A stretch of DNA of 64,000 nt from Tigriopus japonicus (lineage: Eukaryota > Arthropoda > Copepoda > Harpacticoida > Harpacticidae): the NCBI GenBank assembly GCA_010645155.1, contig JAAGOF010000104.1, positions 1-64,000 on the forward strand, read 5' to 3'. The notes below the pieces were generated by a model that saw only the letters and a program-made list of their open reading frames with translations, ran no database searches and was not told the origin of the DNA. Positions 11,102 through 23,394 of this stretch are shown here, in pieces (positions within the stretch are counted from its first letter, which is position 1; each line of letters starts with the position of its first letter). The position numbers and the translations under genes are program-made.

Positions 11102-13689
11102 AATAGACAGAAACAGACCAAGACAAAGAAGTTACTCTGTATGTACTACTCTCATGCACAGAGAGGATGAGGCAACTTTCAGGTCACGTTTCAGATCTTA
11201 AGTAAGGGAGACTGACTCCTCTGGCTGAATTTAAACCTTCATCTTGACGTTGGTCTCACTCATAGATAACTGGCAGAACAAGTAAGTGGCAAAGGTTCTT
11301 TTGAACATATGGATCTCTCTTGTGAGAGTTGGAAAAAGCTGGAGTGAAATGGCTGCTCATCAGAGTGTAATCGTTGGCAAGTGAAGGAGTCTGTTCGAAC
11401 GATTGCGACACTTCAGTTCAGAGAGTTCCATGGATTTCTGGTTCCTTCTCTTCTAATGCTATTTGACAATGACAAGGCCACGGTGAACTTGACATTGAGA
11501 CAAGCATGAAATTGGAAGAAAAATAAGTTTCCCATCATAAACGTGATTTTTTGAAAGGCACTCTGAGGCAATTTTGTTCAATTACTAATTTCATTGCATC
11601 ACAATTGTTATTTTCTAATCTTTCTCAATTCTAGTCATTTCCAAATAAGTATACGTATATACCATGTCAAATCTAAATACAGCATCTAGTTATTCACCAT
11701 CATTCCATGATGTAACAACAATGTATATGCCATTTTCTCAATTTTAAAAACATGCTTTCAATTGGTAAATTTTGTTTCCAATAACGTAGTAGATCTATGA
11801 CGTAATCATTTATCCGGTTATATTTTTCAAAACATGCTCTTAAGGTTATTTACAAGTGTGTTCAGTTTCAAGGCCAAGTGTTCAATGCCATGTCAAATGC
11901 AACTAGCTTTGACTTTGAAAAAAATCCTTTACAGATGGAAGTGCTGATCTCATAAAGTTTTATTAAACAACTGTTTGGACCTAAATTTCAAAGGTGAAGG
12001 AAAATGCACTCCTCATTCGAGAAATATTGAGCCCTGTAATTTGGTCTAACCTTGGAGGAGCCATGTCTGAAATTATCCAACTGAGGCGAGTTTCTTTATT
12101 ATAACGAAGTGTAAATGAAGAATTAAGAACTGCCTTCAAAAATCGTAAAGTAGCCTTAAAATAGAGTCAAAGCTAATTATAATAATATTATCAGTAAGCA
12201 AACGCGTCATTTTCATTCAGAGAATAACAATATTGTTTCATTGAGAGACTCTTGAAAGTTATTCTTACATCCAAATTTGAGTGCATATAGTTTTACCTCT
12301 TGAACTGGAAGGAAGACTTTTTTATTTTTCCATCATTTTCATCATTAAACTGAGAAAAAAGTGCTATTTGAAGTGGGGAAAGCCGTCTTTTTAAACGAAA
12401 TTCATTGCGTTCTGAATTACGTAGGTTTAGTTTTGCTTGAATAAAAAACGAATTTGAAATAACGAACATAGCTTTGTCAATTTTTTGCCATTAAGTTTCA
12501 TATATTCAAAAGTAAATCTCACATAAAAAAGCTATTGAAAACCATCTTGGGACGATTCAAAGTCAAAGGTAAATCATACAATTTGTATAGCTCAATGGTG
12601 TGCGTACGTGTAATGAAACTGAACATGCATCCATCGTATTCTTCGGCTCGATACGAATCAATCTTTTCGTAAAGGATCCATTGTTATTCAAGGTTGAAAC
12701 ATGACTTGGATTGAACACTGCTCATAACCATGAAGTCTTCACGCATTGCTGACGCCTATTAGTACGCCATCATCCCAAATGATAAGGTTTCTTAACAGCT
12801 CACAACCTTGAATATGTTCTCGATACCAACATTAGGAATGCCCACGAGGACTTCCTGTTTACAAAATTACCAAAAAAATATATGTATTCTACAGGATTAG
12901 GCATCATTGCTCTGTCAGCTAAAAAACTGCAGAGCGATTTTTGTTTTAATGTCTTGAAATTTTGTAGCATTCTTGAAACGCCAATCAGATTACTATTTCA
13001 AACCATTAAAACCATTGGAAAACACGATGATAGCGTCTGGGTGAAATTTGAAAAGGCCACTTTTCTCTTCTATCATAAAATCAGATGAAGTCAGAAAAGA
13101 TACTTTCACCAATCACTTTTCACCAATCATTATGAAATTTCACTGAGTAAAACTTAATTAATCGCCAAAAAGGCAGATTTTAGACAAATAAACTGCCCCC
13201 CCTTTACTTACCAAAAAACAAAAGAAGAGGCTGAAACAATAAAATAAGCTAAAAATGGTATGTAAACTGAATTTTGTCGCGTTTTTTCCGCATGAAAAAT
13301 TTCAGTTGTTGTTCTATTCGGGCTTATCATGATTTTATTTTGCAAAACATATATTTCAACTTACGGACTGGGAAATAAGTCATAAAACCACGCAAAAAGC
13401 ACCGAAAACCCTTCCCTTTTCAGTGTAAAACTGTATTTGCTAGAAATCTACATACCTACTCATAATATCTTCACGGGTAATCGTTCCCTTCCTTCTCTGT
13501 AGATGTACAACTCAGGAAATGTTATTGTTTTCATAGTGATGAAAGGCTAAACTTCCTGTATACCAAGCGAGCCAGTTGAAGCAAGGCCAGAGTGTGAGAA
13601 AACAAGCTCCAAGTCATTTCGACTCAGGTCAATGAATACCGGTTCCATTGACCGTAACTGAACTGCCGGAAGCATTTGGTGCCTTAGAC
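11102..13689. other. Non-coding stretch, likely intronic or intergenic
   Basis: AT-rich DNA with no frame resembling the missing TM5-TM7 receptor exons. The longest frame (12882-13088, +) is unrecognised. I see no repeat structure here beyond short A/T runs. Confidence 0.5.
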
Positions 13690-13960
13690 CAACAAAGGGA
13701 TCCGAAGGTCGTCCAAAGTGTACAACGTATTCGGTCAGTTGTTGCGCACATTTGGAAGGATAGTAGAAGCATAGGTGAAGTATAGTAACACGGAGAAGAA
13801 ATAACCATTCTCGATCAAGTTTTGCCACATAAGCTCTTAGATCATTTATTAATCACTAGATAGCGTGCAAGCTTTAGTTAGGCTGATTTGGCAAGCGGGG
13901 CGGAATGCGTTGAATTTATGCGGAAAATGTCGCCCTCACAACTGTTGAGCGGACAGTTAG
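13690..13960. repeat. Left arm of a diverged inverted repeat
   Basis: The stretch with GGTCAGTTGTTG, TTTGGAAG, TAGTAGAAGCATAG, AAATAACCA, CATAAGCT and GAGCGGA occurs in the same order on the opposite strand at about 14290-14580. This is substantial but interrupted similarity, consistent with two old copies of an unidentified repeat in inverted orientation. Confidence 0.55.
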
Positions 13961-14289
13961 TGTGACCAAACATGCAAGTCAATGCCAACTTTTTGAAACT
14001 TGTTCTTGAAGCCACAAGTTATTTTTGGTCCATAAATATATTAGATTAACCATACAGAACGCAAAAGGTTAAATTTGTGTTCTTCCTATCAGTGACTTAT
14101 TCAATGTATTGGCAAAAATGTTCCTAGTTGTAGTATTCAAATCCCAGGTTCTGTCACCTAGTGACGTCTTTGGTTCTTTCAACAAAGTGACCACAAGCAA
14201 TAACAAAAAACGACCCAAAAGCATTCCTCAATTCCACATTTGATTCATCAATTGCATGATTGACATTTGTCTGGTCGCACATTTCAAAT

Positions 14290-14580
14290 GTTCCCGCACT
14301 TTGGTCCGCTCAAGAGTTGGCGACCGGAGACACATTTTTAGGCTTACACTCCCTCTAGTATTAATAGAACTCAATGCACCAGCTGCGCTTTTCAATCGCC
14401 AAAATGCAGCTTATGCACTGAGCTTGGTTATTTCAACTTCTCTTACTATGCTTCTACTCTACTTCCAAAAGTCTACAACAACTGACCTACTATGCGATGC
14501 TATCGTATCGTGGTTACTTGTTAGCGCCAAACTCATCCTTCATCCGAGATGGGTCTTTTGTCTAAATCCCATCCAGATGG
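14290..14580. repeat. Right arm of the diverged inverted repeat
   Basis: On the minus strand this arm shows GGTCAGTTGTTG, TTTGGAAG, GAGTAGAAGCATAG, AAATAACCA, CATAAGCT and GAGCGGA, as in the left arm. A 121-codon plus-strand frame (14256-14621) runs through the arm and is probably incidental. Confidence 0.55.
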
Positions 14581-15573
14581 AACTTGGATCAAAAGCATGC
14601 CTATCATGGAGAGGCTCATAACTTGTCTCTACAGAACATAGGAACACGATGATCAATATTTAACAGATGGGGTGAGTTGGGTTCCAAGGAGAAACATGGC
14701 AAAGACTTTGGTAAATAAAGCCAAGGCCAAAAAGGTAGTTTTTCTTCTCGACTTGACGTCAGACATCCATTTCTTCTATTTGGCAAATTCAAAATTCAGT
14801 AAGCAACGCGAAATTCTCGTCAATATTTATATTTATGATCCGAAAGTGGCACTTTAAAAAGTGTCCCTAATTTCATCAAATGTCCAGTTGTCATGACATG
14901 GCCTGGAACACAATTCTACTCTTTACTCACTTTTTTAATGGCTCCATAACTTACAATTTTTGACACATTTCCTTCAAAAATTGACGGCTGAAAACTAATA
15001 ATTTGAGTATGTTGCTTGAAGCTTCAACCATCTCATAAATGAGCATAAAGTGTTTTTGGCCCCAAAGACAAATGAAAAAAAGCAAAAAGGACCATCTGTG
15101 CATTTAAAATACGATCAAAATTAAATTTGAACCAGAATTTGAGCTTCAACAAATTCAAGTCTAGCTCGAAGGATTCACAGTGCCTGTCATATCAAGCCTC
15201 AACAGACTTTGAAGGTCTTGGATGCACAAAAGACGTCAATGAGAATATCGCTTGAGAACCAAATCTTCAACGTTCAAAGCCCACATGGACTGTTGAGGCT
15301 TTTCGTTTTGATTCTATTTCAAGCTTCCGCCTTTTTTTCGTCTCTCTTTTGGATGAGTTCATCGGAGAAATGACGCGATGTTGATCGAAGCCAATGTTTG
15401 TGATCGAGTGTCTCACAATCTCGACTTCATTGGCTCGATCTGATTTCCAATTTCTCTGGGGGGTTCAAGTTGATTCAATAAATCTAATCTGGTCGTCTCA
15501 CAAATCCTTCGGTTCTAAAGAGGAAAAACTAACCTGGCCATGTCCTCGGTGTCTTCAAGCCAAAGTGTGATGA

Positions 15574-16083
15574 TTAGGGCCCGGAACTGTAAAAAATAAA
15601 ATATTTGAAGAAAATATGTCTCCCTATATTTCCTCAATTTTTTAGATACTTTGGTTGTTTTGGAGGAAAAAATTTGATTATTTAGGCAACAAAGAATTCA
15701 AGAAATTTTAAGAAAAATAAATGAATGGTCAATACAAGATAGGGCTTACATAAGATGAGTCAAATATGCCAAAATGTCTACAAAAGGGCATTTGTACTAT
15801 AGTTAAACATTCACAACCGTAACTACTGCCATATACGCAAAGAATGCGACATCTATTGGGGCGAATTAAAAGATAATCTATTAAATCAGTTAGATCTCAA
15901 AAAGTATGCCTCCAAAAACGAACCTTTAGATTAAATTCACTTTAACTGTATGGGGTGATTGGTGCACATGGACAAAATTACTTAGTAATGGCGTTGTGCG
16001 TTGTGATAAATTATATTTTTCAAATATCCCGCTTATTTTTCAAACATCTTGGGCTTTTCAGCAAATATTTTTCCGGGTCCTAA
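15574..16083. mobile_element. MITE-like element with TTAGGRCCCGGAA ends
   Basis: A 510-bp AT-rich segment starts TTAGGGCCCGGAA and ends TTCCGGGTCCTAA, giving 13-bp terminal inverted repeats with one mismatch. TGATGA lies directly outside both ends (15568-15573 and 16084-16089), consistent with a target duplication of 6 or more bases. There is no coding capacity. The superfamily is uncertain. Confidence 0.6.
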
Positions 16084-17960
16084 TGATGAGTTAGTAACTC
16101 TTCATGGCGAGGAATTTCAGAGATAGTGTAAACAAAAAGTGCTCTTCCTGCATAAAACTTCCCATAGATACACCTTGTCATGACAAGATTAATCCTGGAT
16201 GAAATGGATCGGAAGTCCTATCGGATGTTGGGAATGTAGCAATTGGAAATTTATAGCCGTATAGATGACACACATTGATATTGGATTGGATCGTATTTTG
16301 TACTTTCATCTCATGGTTTCCGTTTGTAGTATGTCTTGATTATTGCAATTGTGGCATGATCTAGTTCTATGAATGTTTGGAATCGAGAACTTGGAGAGCA
16401 TTCGGGTCCATTGAGGTCATTGAAAAATGGAAAAATTGGCAAGCATCAAGCTCTGGCGAGTCCATAAATCTAGCCGTCTTTTCGTTACTTGAATGCTTCG
16501 TAGTCAGTCGCCTTTGGTGAGCACGACAAGTTTGTAAATCCAATTTAGGACCATTGGTTACAATACAAGAGAACACGCAAATCTTCGAGTGGAGGAAGAT
16601 ACACCATTTGTTGAATAACAATCTTTTAAAATATGCAGTCAAAAGAGTGCAATGGTCTTTTGTAATCGAAGCTACCGTTAAGACGAATCTTGAGGCAGTT
16701 TCTTGAATTTCGTATTCGAATCTGGAGAGAGGTTGAAATAAAATCAAGATTGAACGCTTTGAAGACCATTTGTTCTTATATGTGAATTGAATTTTATCGA
16801 AAAACAAAATCACTGAATTTTGAATCCATGAATAGATATATAAAAATTTTAGATCTCGAAAAGATTGTTAGAAGAATTGAATGAAGCTCAAATCCGATTT
16901 GAAATAAAAAAGACGAATTATTTTTTTGCTTGTTTTTTTCAAATTCTGAAAGGAGCAAATACTAGTATTTTCCAACGAAAAAATGCAAGAAGTGTTTTTA
17001 ATCTAGTGCTCCATCATCCAAATTACGTTTGAACCTGCTTAATGTTATAATGTACAAGATCTGATATTGTAAACTTGATTCTTGCGAATGATTAAGGTAT
17101 CGCAATCGAATTTTTGAATCCAACATTTGGCTTTTGCACTTTTCTTACATGCATGGTGAAAGGGGGTATGTCTTTACTTTGATAATTTTTGATACTTAAA
17201 TCTGAAAGATTGTAAAGTGGCCATTGTTTGTTCACTTTCACTTCGACTACTTGCCAACAGATGCCGCTTTAGTCGAACGGTTATCTCTGCAGAATGTTCC
17301 ACTTGCCGAGCGCCATCTTGAAGAAGCAATGGAACGAACAAGTGGAACGAAGCCAAAAAGCTTCGTCTAAAGGAACAATGAACTTGATGACCGAAAGGCA
17401 TAACAGATTATTCATTACCAAGGAACCGAGTTTTTGTAGAAAAATTGCCAATTTTTGAGAAATTATGTAACAAATCAATACTTTTGAAATGTTTCCAACA
17501 CTTTTCACATTGATTGGCGTAGAAACTGCTCTTTTCTTATGCTCTCGTCATCATTTTAATTTAAAGACATTGAGACAATGGATATGAGAAATGCCGTTAA
17601 GGACAATGTACCCTCAACATGGCTAATGCGTAAGAACATTGATCTTTCATTGAGCTTCCACATGCTAATAGGTTGTTAAAATGTCGCTCAGCACCTTCAA
17701 AAATGGGTATTACGAGCAAACTGGAAAGACTATAAGCATTAAAGTACACAACTAAGTTGTTTTGAGACCATGTCTTTGACATAACAGTGTAACTTAGCTA
17801 TTTCAGCGAGAAAGAGAAGAAGTGCTCCTAAGTTGCCAGTCAAATTAGTCATAAAAGTCTTAAAACAATGCCTTGTTTAAGCTCCGCGAGGTGTCCTTCT
17901 AATGACTAGACAAGGAGATTTCATTTCCTTCATCGAATAGATTTTACTTATTTGATTAGT
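16084..17960. other. Non-coding stretch with one unrecognised 148-codon frame
   Basis: AT-rich DNA. The minus-strand frame 16367-16813 is fairly long for this composition but has no motif I recognise, no repeats and no clear splice context. I treat it as chance or as decayed sequence. Confidence 0.4.
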
Positions 17961-18288
17961 TGAACCGAGAAACATTTTAGCGGAGACCTTGCGTTGCCAG
18001 ACCCATCTTGCGTTGATTTCCAGTGACAAAATCTTTGATGCCACTTTTTGGCTCTTGTCAACTCTGTTACCTCGATAGCTATGGTGTTTTCGAAAAGGAT
18101 CATTTCTCAAAAATGGATGCCATTGAAGCTAAATGATGCCACTCAAAAGAAGATGATCTTCAAGGAAAAGGACTAAAGATTTTGCCAAAAACTAGCATCG
18201 GAGATCTCGCCCTAGCAATCTTACCCGAAATCACCGTAAGATGGGTCTGGCGACGCAAGGTCTTTGTTGATGTTTTTCTCGGTTCAAT
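17961..18288. mobile_element. Foldback (long inverted repeat) element
   Basis: The left arm (17961-18052) and right arm (18184-18288) are inverted copies. Both begin TGAACCGAG on their own strand. They then share AGACCTTGCGT, GCCAGACCCATCTT and TGATTTC with few mismatches, and again GATGC with TTTTTGGC at the inner edge. About 130 bases separate the arms. The segment could form a long hairpin. No target duplication is evident. Confidence 0.65.
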
Positions 18289-19770
18289 ACTACGTGTAAT
18301 AGACCATTTGTTTCATGAAATGCCACTTTTTCAAGACTAACTTTTTTCTCTATTTAGCTTTTTTTCAAACCATCTTTCTTTTTTTCATGTCCGATTGACT
18401 GCCATTTTCTACACAACCCTTCTTTTTCCTGATAATTGTGTCTAAAATGTTTGAGCCCCTTGCAATGGACTTATGCAATGGTATGAACAAGGTTCAAAAG
18501 CAATTATTGGGGCGCTACGTTTTCGTCGTAATCATACCATAACATTATAGCCGAATATCAATATTTGTCAGTTTGTTCAATCGGTAAGTACTTCACGAGT
18601 GTCCTCAAGAAAACAATTAGGCACTGTCATGATGAAACATAATTGTTTCAGCATGTTTACACTTGTGTGTCTTCCATAACCAACAATTTTGTTGATGAGG
18701 TTCCACCTTCCTTTTCAAACCTTTTGGAACACAGTGCGCAAGGCAAGTTCCAAAACGACTTTTCCCACTTTCTCGTCCCTAGAAAAACGATTCAACCCTA
18801 TCTTGATTCAATTATTGATAACAGGCCCACTAGTTCAAGGCAAGTTTTCCTCTTCCTTGATCCTGCGTGGAACCTGATCCAGCAACAAGTTATTTCCTCG
18901 TTCCAAACGCTTCTGACGACCTCCAATTTTTCCGTGGATCTCCGGTGCCAAGTTCAAATTCGCCTTGCGTGACTCGAGTTTCATTGCAAGCGTGATTACT
19001 TCCGTTCTTTCATGTCTTACCCTTGTTTCGAAGAATGAAGACCCACGAACCAATGAGGTCTCCATGGGAACTGAGCTCGGAATGGGTTAAAACAACATCT
19101 TATTTGAGACAAAAATAGGATGTCATTAAAATGTAGGCATCTTCTGTTACTTAACTGTGTTATGTAATCAAACTAACTGTTTTGCCGAAGTTCAATTGGC
19201 CCCTTGCCAGTCCAAAGACAAGAATACATATCAATGCATTGAATGAATATTGATTGAGGTTACTGGTCCATGTTACTAGTCAATATTCTAACGAGTCCGG
19301 TTTCCGTATTCTGCGAGAAGTGGATGAAATAAACAATCAATAAGAAGACCACTTGGGTCTTCGGAAAGACAATATTTGTCAGCTTTTTGCCTTTCTAAAC
19401 CTTGCATGGCACAGAAGCATCCAAGAGAGGAGAAATAACAAGTTTGTTGATCTGAAAGTTTTATTCCGTTCGGGACAGTGGAGTGGTCAAACCACCAACC
19501 ATCAACCACCGTAGTGGACTTTCATGAAACTTTTATCTTGGCTACGTCACAGTACCACTTTCTTTCTTTCTCTCTTTTCTGAAGAGCATTTGCGGTCCAT
19601 AGGGGTAGTAGTGGCCAAGCTCCGTTTCCCGGTAAACCGTTCTGAAATCTTAATAATTCATTCGTGTAAATAGAGTTTGGCAAATGCCCTGGAGATATTT
19701 AGAAAAGACCACAAGAATGATCCTCCGTTCCAATGCGATTGCACGCGAGAGTTTCTGCCTTGAGGCAATC

Positions 19771-19790
19771 TGTGTGTGTGTGTGTGTGTG
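19771..19790. repeat. (TG)10 microsatellite
   Basis: Ten uninterrupted TG dinucleotides. A second GTGC/TG-rich tract lies at about 20642-20660. Confidence 0.95.
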
Positions 19791-21347
19791 TTAGAGTCTG
19801 TTTGTAGAACAACCTCAGATGGGTTGGGATGCAACTTTTCCGGGCTCTCTCTTTTATATCCTCGAGGCCGTTGCTGGCAAACGGCGTTTGACGGCGTTGC
19901 GCGCCGTTCGGCAAAGCTCCGGACTTTCTCGACGAGGCGGCCTTGATGGGAGATTCGCAATTCCATCGACATCGGCAATTTAGTATGTGATTGTCCAAGG
20001 CATTAAGCGGAGGACTCCCCCACCTTCGAAGTGACTTCTTGTTTAACAGAGAACCCCTATTTTTTTGAAAACAAACACTTTAAGCACACGGGCCCAAAAA
20101 CGAGCCAATCGTGTTTTTGTGAATGAATCAGTGGGTTGACATTTTGTAACCAAAATTGTGTAATTGTTCCTCATTGTCTTTGGTCGCGTTTGCTGTCCTT
20201 GTTCACTCTGAGTGTGGCTCGAAAGTGGACATTACCTTCTTCACGGATGTTTGGAAGTGACTGTCTCTTTGGGTCGTCAGTTCTGAAGTGTGACATCAGC
20301 AGCAAGTTCGGACTTGAAACGGGTCATTTTTCCTCCTATCTCTTTCTCCCTTGTTTGTGTCTGCTCTGTTTTGAGTTGGTGAACGTAGAAATTGGGTGGT
20401 GTGGACATGCATGAAGATCTTTGCCTGGCTGGCGAGTTCCATTCATCATCGAAACATTAGTCGTCCTTCACGAAAGGGCCAACTTCTACAGCAACCCCGT
20501 CGTCGTTGTCGTGGACTTTAACAACAACAGCGATATACGATCAGATTCACTACTGCTTCTAGGATAACTAACAGCCGCTTGAAAGTTGGTGCATGTGTTG
20601 TTGATATTGTTGTTGTTTTGAGCTGCTGTGTTGCAGTATTCCGTGCGTGCGTGTGTGTGTGATTCATAGGTCGTAGAAGAAGTTTATCCACGAAGAAAAA
20701 GTCATGCTGGATCATTACTCAAACTCTGGAGGGTCTTTCATCATAGGGCTCACTGGGTTCTTCGGAAAGGTTTGAATGAGTTACCAGTTGTGTCGTCTTG
20801 GTCCTCTTTCGCATATTGCTCGTGTTCCCTCGGTCTCGCTTCGGTGTTCTATGATCATGGCTATTGTCCGTAATGGAAGGTTTAGCTCGTCTTAAATTAT
20901 TGGCCCTTTGTCCGAAACCGTTCCATTATGAAGGTCCTCGAGTGACCTTCAAATCATGAGCTTCTGGCAGCACTGTGGCCATGTCAAGCAATCTGTTAAC
21001 CGTTTCCACCACCCCAAGCCTTCCCCATTCAACGTTAACAGCTACAGCAACAACACTAAAGTTTGTGCGTGTGTTGGCGAGGACGAAGAATAGATCACCA
21101 TAAGCTCCCATTGTTCCCGAGTCCGATCCAATTTCGGTCCGTGTGTGGTCAGAGCATAAAAAGACATATCTTCACAAAACAGTTGTAAATTATTGTCCAC
21201 TCCCTTTGGCCATCCTCGCGCGATGGTTTGGTGGCACAGTTCCTCCGAGTTTCTCGACTCTCATTGGACCGAGGTCTCCTTCTTCTCATTTGGTGACTCT
21301 AATATGGCATGTCCAGTCGACGCCCATAACAAGGAGAAGAGAAGACC

Positions 21348-21375
21348 CACGACCACCACGACCACCACCATGACG
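21348..21375. repeat. ACC/GAC-rich trinucleotide microsatellite
   Basis: Imperfect run of ACC, GAC and ATG triplets. It causes threonine-rich short frames with no sign of being coding. Confidence 0.85.
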
Positions 21376-22593
21376 ACAGGTATGTCGACCCGATGGTTGG
21401 AGTAGCCATCCTCCATTCACCTCTCGTGGAGTCGTAATTTCGCCAGCCGATGAATTATGACATGCCTCCCTGTCCTCCTTCTCCTTCTCTTCATTCTGCT
21501 CGTCCTGTCGTCTTTTACTTTGGCTTGTCCCATTTCTGAATTGCCCAAGTGGGATCATTGTTGTTCAAAACGGGGCGATAACCCACGTCGTACAGAATAG
21601 TACGCATGTCACCATCCATCGAGAGTCTGGCATTCCATTACTAAAGAGCCTTCCCTGGATTCTCCTCGAACAATGGGGAGAAGGTGAGGCCAAGGACCAC
21701 AAATCTTCAGCCTCCCCCTTCGTTGGTTCCTTCTTTCTTGCTTCCAAAGACGGGAGCGCCTCCATTCAAGGGCGGAATTTGCTCAACAAGTTGAATAGAA
21801 AAGTTGGACGCGAGGAAAAAACAGACCGATTTTTTGCCCTCCATTGCTGTTCTTTCTCATTCGAAGTTGCCCTTGGGTGTTCCACAGTCAAGAACAAAAA
21901 AAAATCAGACAAAGTTGGCACCCTCCAAGTTTACTCGATCCAGATGATCCATGGAACGTCGTGGTCCTGTTCATGGTTTCTGTCTGTTGTGCCACTGTAA
22001 TTGAAGACAACAAAGAGCCTTCAGGCCAACTCGACCGAGAATTCGGACTGAAGCACCCACAACAATAACCAAGATAAAGGGGACAAGATAAACACGAATA
22101 TCGTCTCAAGGATGCTCAAGCAATCCCAATCCATGGGTCGATCGCTATGGGGTCTGGTGGCTTTTTTCTCGTCCTACACCAGACAAAGTCTTCCACAAAG
22201 CACACTTTGAATCTGTGCACAAATGTCGTGGACTGAATCGAAAGCACTGACTTGAAGGATCGTTGAAGAAACTTTTTTGAATCCCCATCCGTGTGTACGA
22301 CAAAGTGGAATCTCGGGGCAACCTTGGCCAAACCCACGTCACCGCCTTCAAAACAAGTGGTTTCATATTTCCAAGACCATTTCTAATCCTTCCAGGTCTT
22401 TGGTTCTACACCCGGATAATCCCCTTTGGGCGGCGAAAGTTTGGAGAGCTCACTAATTCTCTGAGATCACAATGAGGCCTTGGAACCGACGGCCCGAAGG
22501 GGCCAGTCAATCTTTGAGTTGATTAAGGCCATGTTCAACCTTGAGGAACCACTCAGTTAGCTCTTCCTCAGTTTTTTTTCCAACGTCAAAACC

Positions 22594-23388
22594 ATGTCTA
22601 TGGACCACAGATACGAAGAGCTCTCCGGCATCATCGCCGAAGCGGCCGAATCCACCGATTCTGGCTCGGATTTGTTCTCGGACGACGAGTACGGCTTGCT
22701 CAACATCGCCAAGTTTGCCGTGCACGAGTTCAATTCCAACGGGTCCATGGAGGTCAATGCCTCGGCTCCGAATATCGTGACGGCTTATCCGAGTTCGTAC
22801 TCGCAATTCCAAATCATCTTTCTGGCCTTGATCATGACGGCCATGATGGTGTTGATCGTGGTGGGGAATATGCTGGTTGTGATTGCTATCGCCACGGAGA
22901 ACAACCTCACGTCCATTCAGAATTGGTTCATTGCCTCTTTGGCGGTGGCCGATATGCTCATCGGTTTGGTGGTGATGCCGTTTTCTCTGTCCTATGAGCT
23001 CATGGGCTACTGGATGTTTGGGACACTTTGGTGCGAGATCCATGCCGCAATGGACGTCTTCATGTGCACAGCCTCAATCATGAACATTTGTTTGATCTCG
23101 TTGGATCGCTATTGGTCGATCACACGGGCCATTGACTACTTAAACGCCCGGACTCCTAACAAAGTGGCTTTGATGATCGTGACCGTGTGGCTGCTCTCGG
23201 GATTGATCTGTATTCCTCCGTTGTTGGGATGGAAAGCGGATGAGGACCTTGATTGGTTCTTTGAAGTCCTCGACGAGCAAGGCAACCGAACCCAGTTAGA
23301 GTTCCTGCAATATTTGGATCACTCGGGGAAGATGGATTTGAACAATTTCACCGACACTCTCGAGCGAGTGGTCTATCCACAATGTGGG
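22594..23388 (+). CDS. Biogenic-amine GPCR, first coding exon (TM1-TM4), receptor B (tyramine-receptor-like), partial
   Basis: This exon encodes 265 residues of a class A aminergic receptor that resembles insect type-2 tyramine receptors (MGYWMFG, then CTASIMN, LISLDRYWSIT, ICIPPLLGWK). The N-terminus is acidic and serine-rich (residues 8-33), with a sequon at N55. TM1 spans about 73-98 (N92 = N1.50), TM2 111-133 (D120 = D2.50), TM3 146-168 and TM4 191-211 (W199 = W4.50). C147 is the TM3 disulfide cysteine, D154 (D3.32) the amine-binding aspartate, and D171-R172-Y173 the DRY motif. Extracellular loop 2 is unusually long, with sequons at N231 and N251, before its cysteine C264. The start is ACCATGT, with A at -3. 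A GTAAGT donor after GGG ends the exon in phase 0; the frame would stop 8 codons later. It is a tandem paralogue of the exon 13 kb upstream. TM5-TM7 were not found in the following 40 kb. Confidence 0.94.
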
Positions 23389-23394
23389 GTAAGT
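23389..23394 (+). other. 5' splice donor of receptor exon B
   Basis: GTAAGT follows a complete GGG codon, giving a phase-0 intron one codon after the loop-2 cysteine C264. This is the same homologous position and phase as in receptor exon A. Confidence 0.88.

Larger units (their letters stand above)
18289..22593. other. Upstream region of receptor exon B, no recognised gene
   Basis: From about 19500 the DNA is richer in G and C and contains microsatellites and pyrimidine-rich blocks. It may include the promoter or untranslated exons of receptor B; a weak acceptor-like CTCTTCCTCAG ends at 22571, 22 bases before the ATG. The frames here are short and unrecognised. No TM5-TM7 exon for receptor A was seen. 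Confidence 0.45.

Noticed and set aside
14256..14621. 121-codon frame with hydrophobic stretches between the receptor exons
   Set aside because: No aminergic TM5-TM7 motif, and it runs through one arm of a diverged inverted repeat.
22507..23043. 178-codon minus-strand frame opposite receptor exon B, and a similar 116-codon one opposite exon A (8759-9109)
   Set aside because: Both lie antisense to strongly conserved receptor coding sequence and share His/Gln-rich composition caused by the codons of TM1-TM3. They are shadows.
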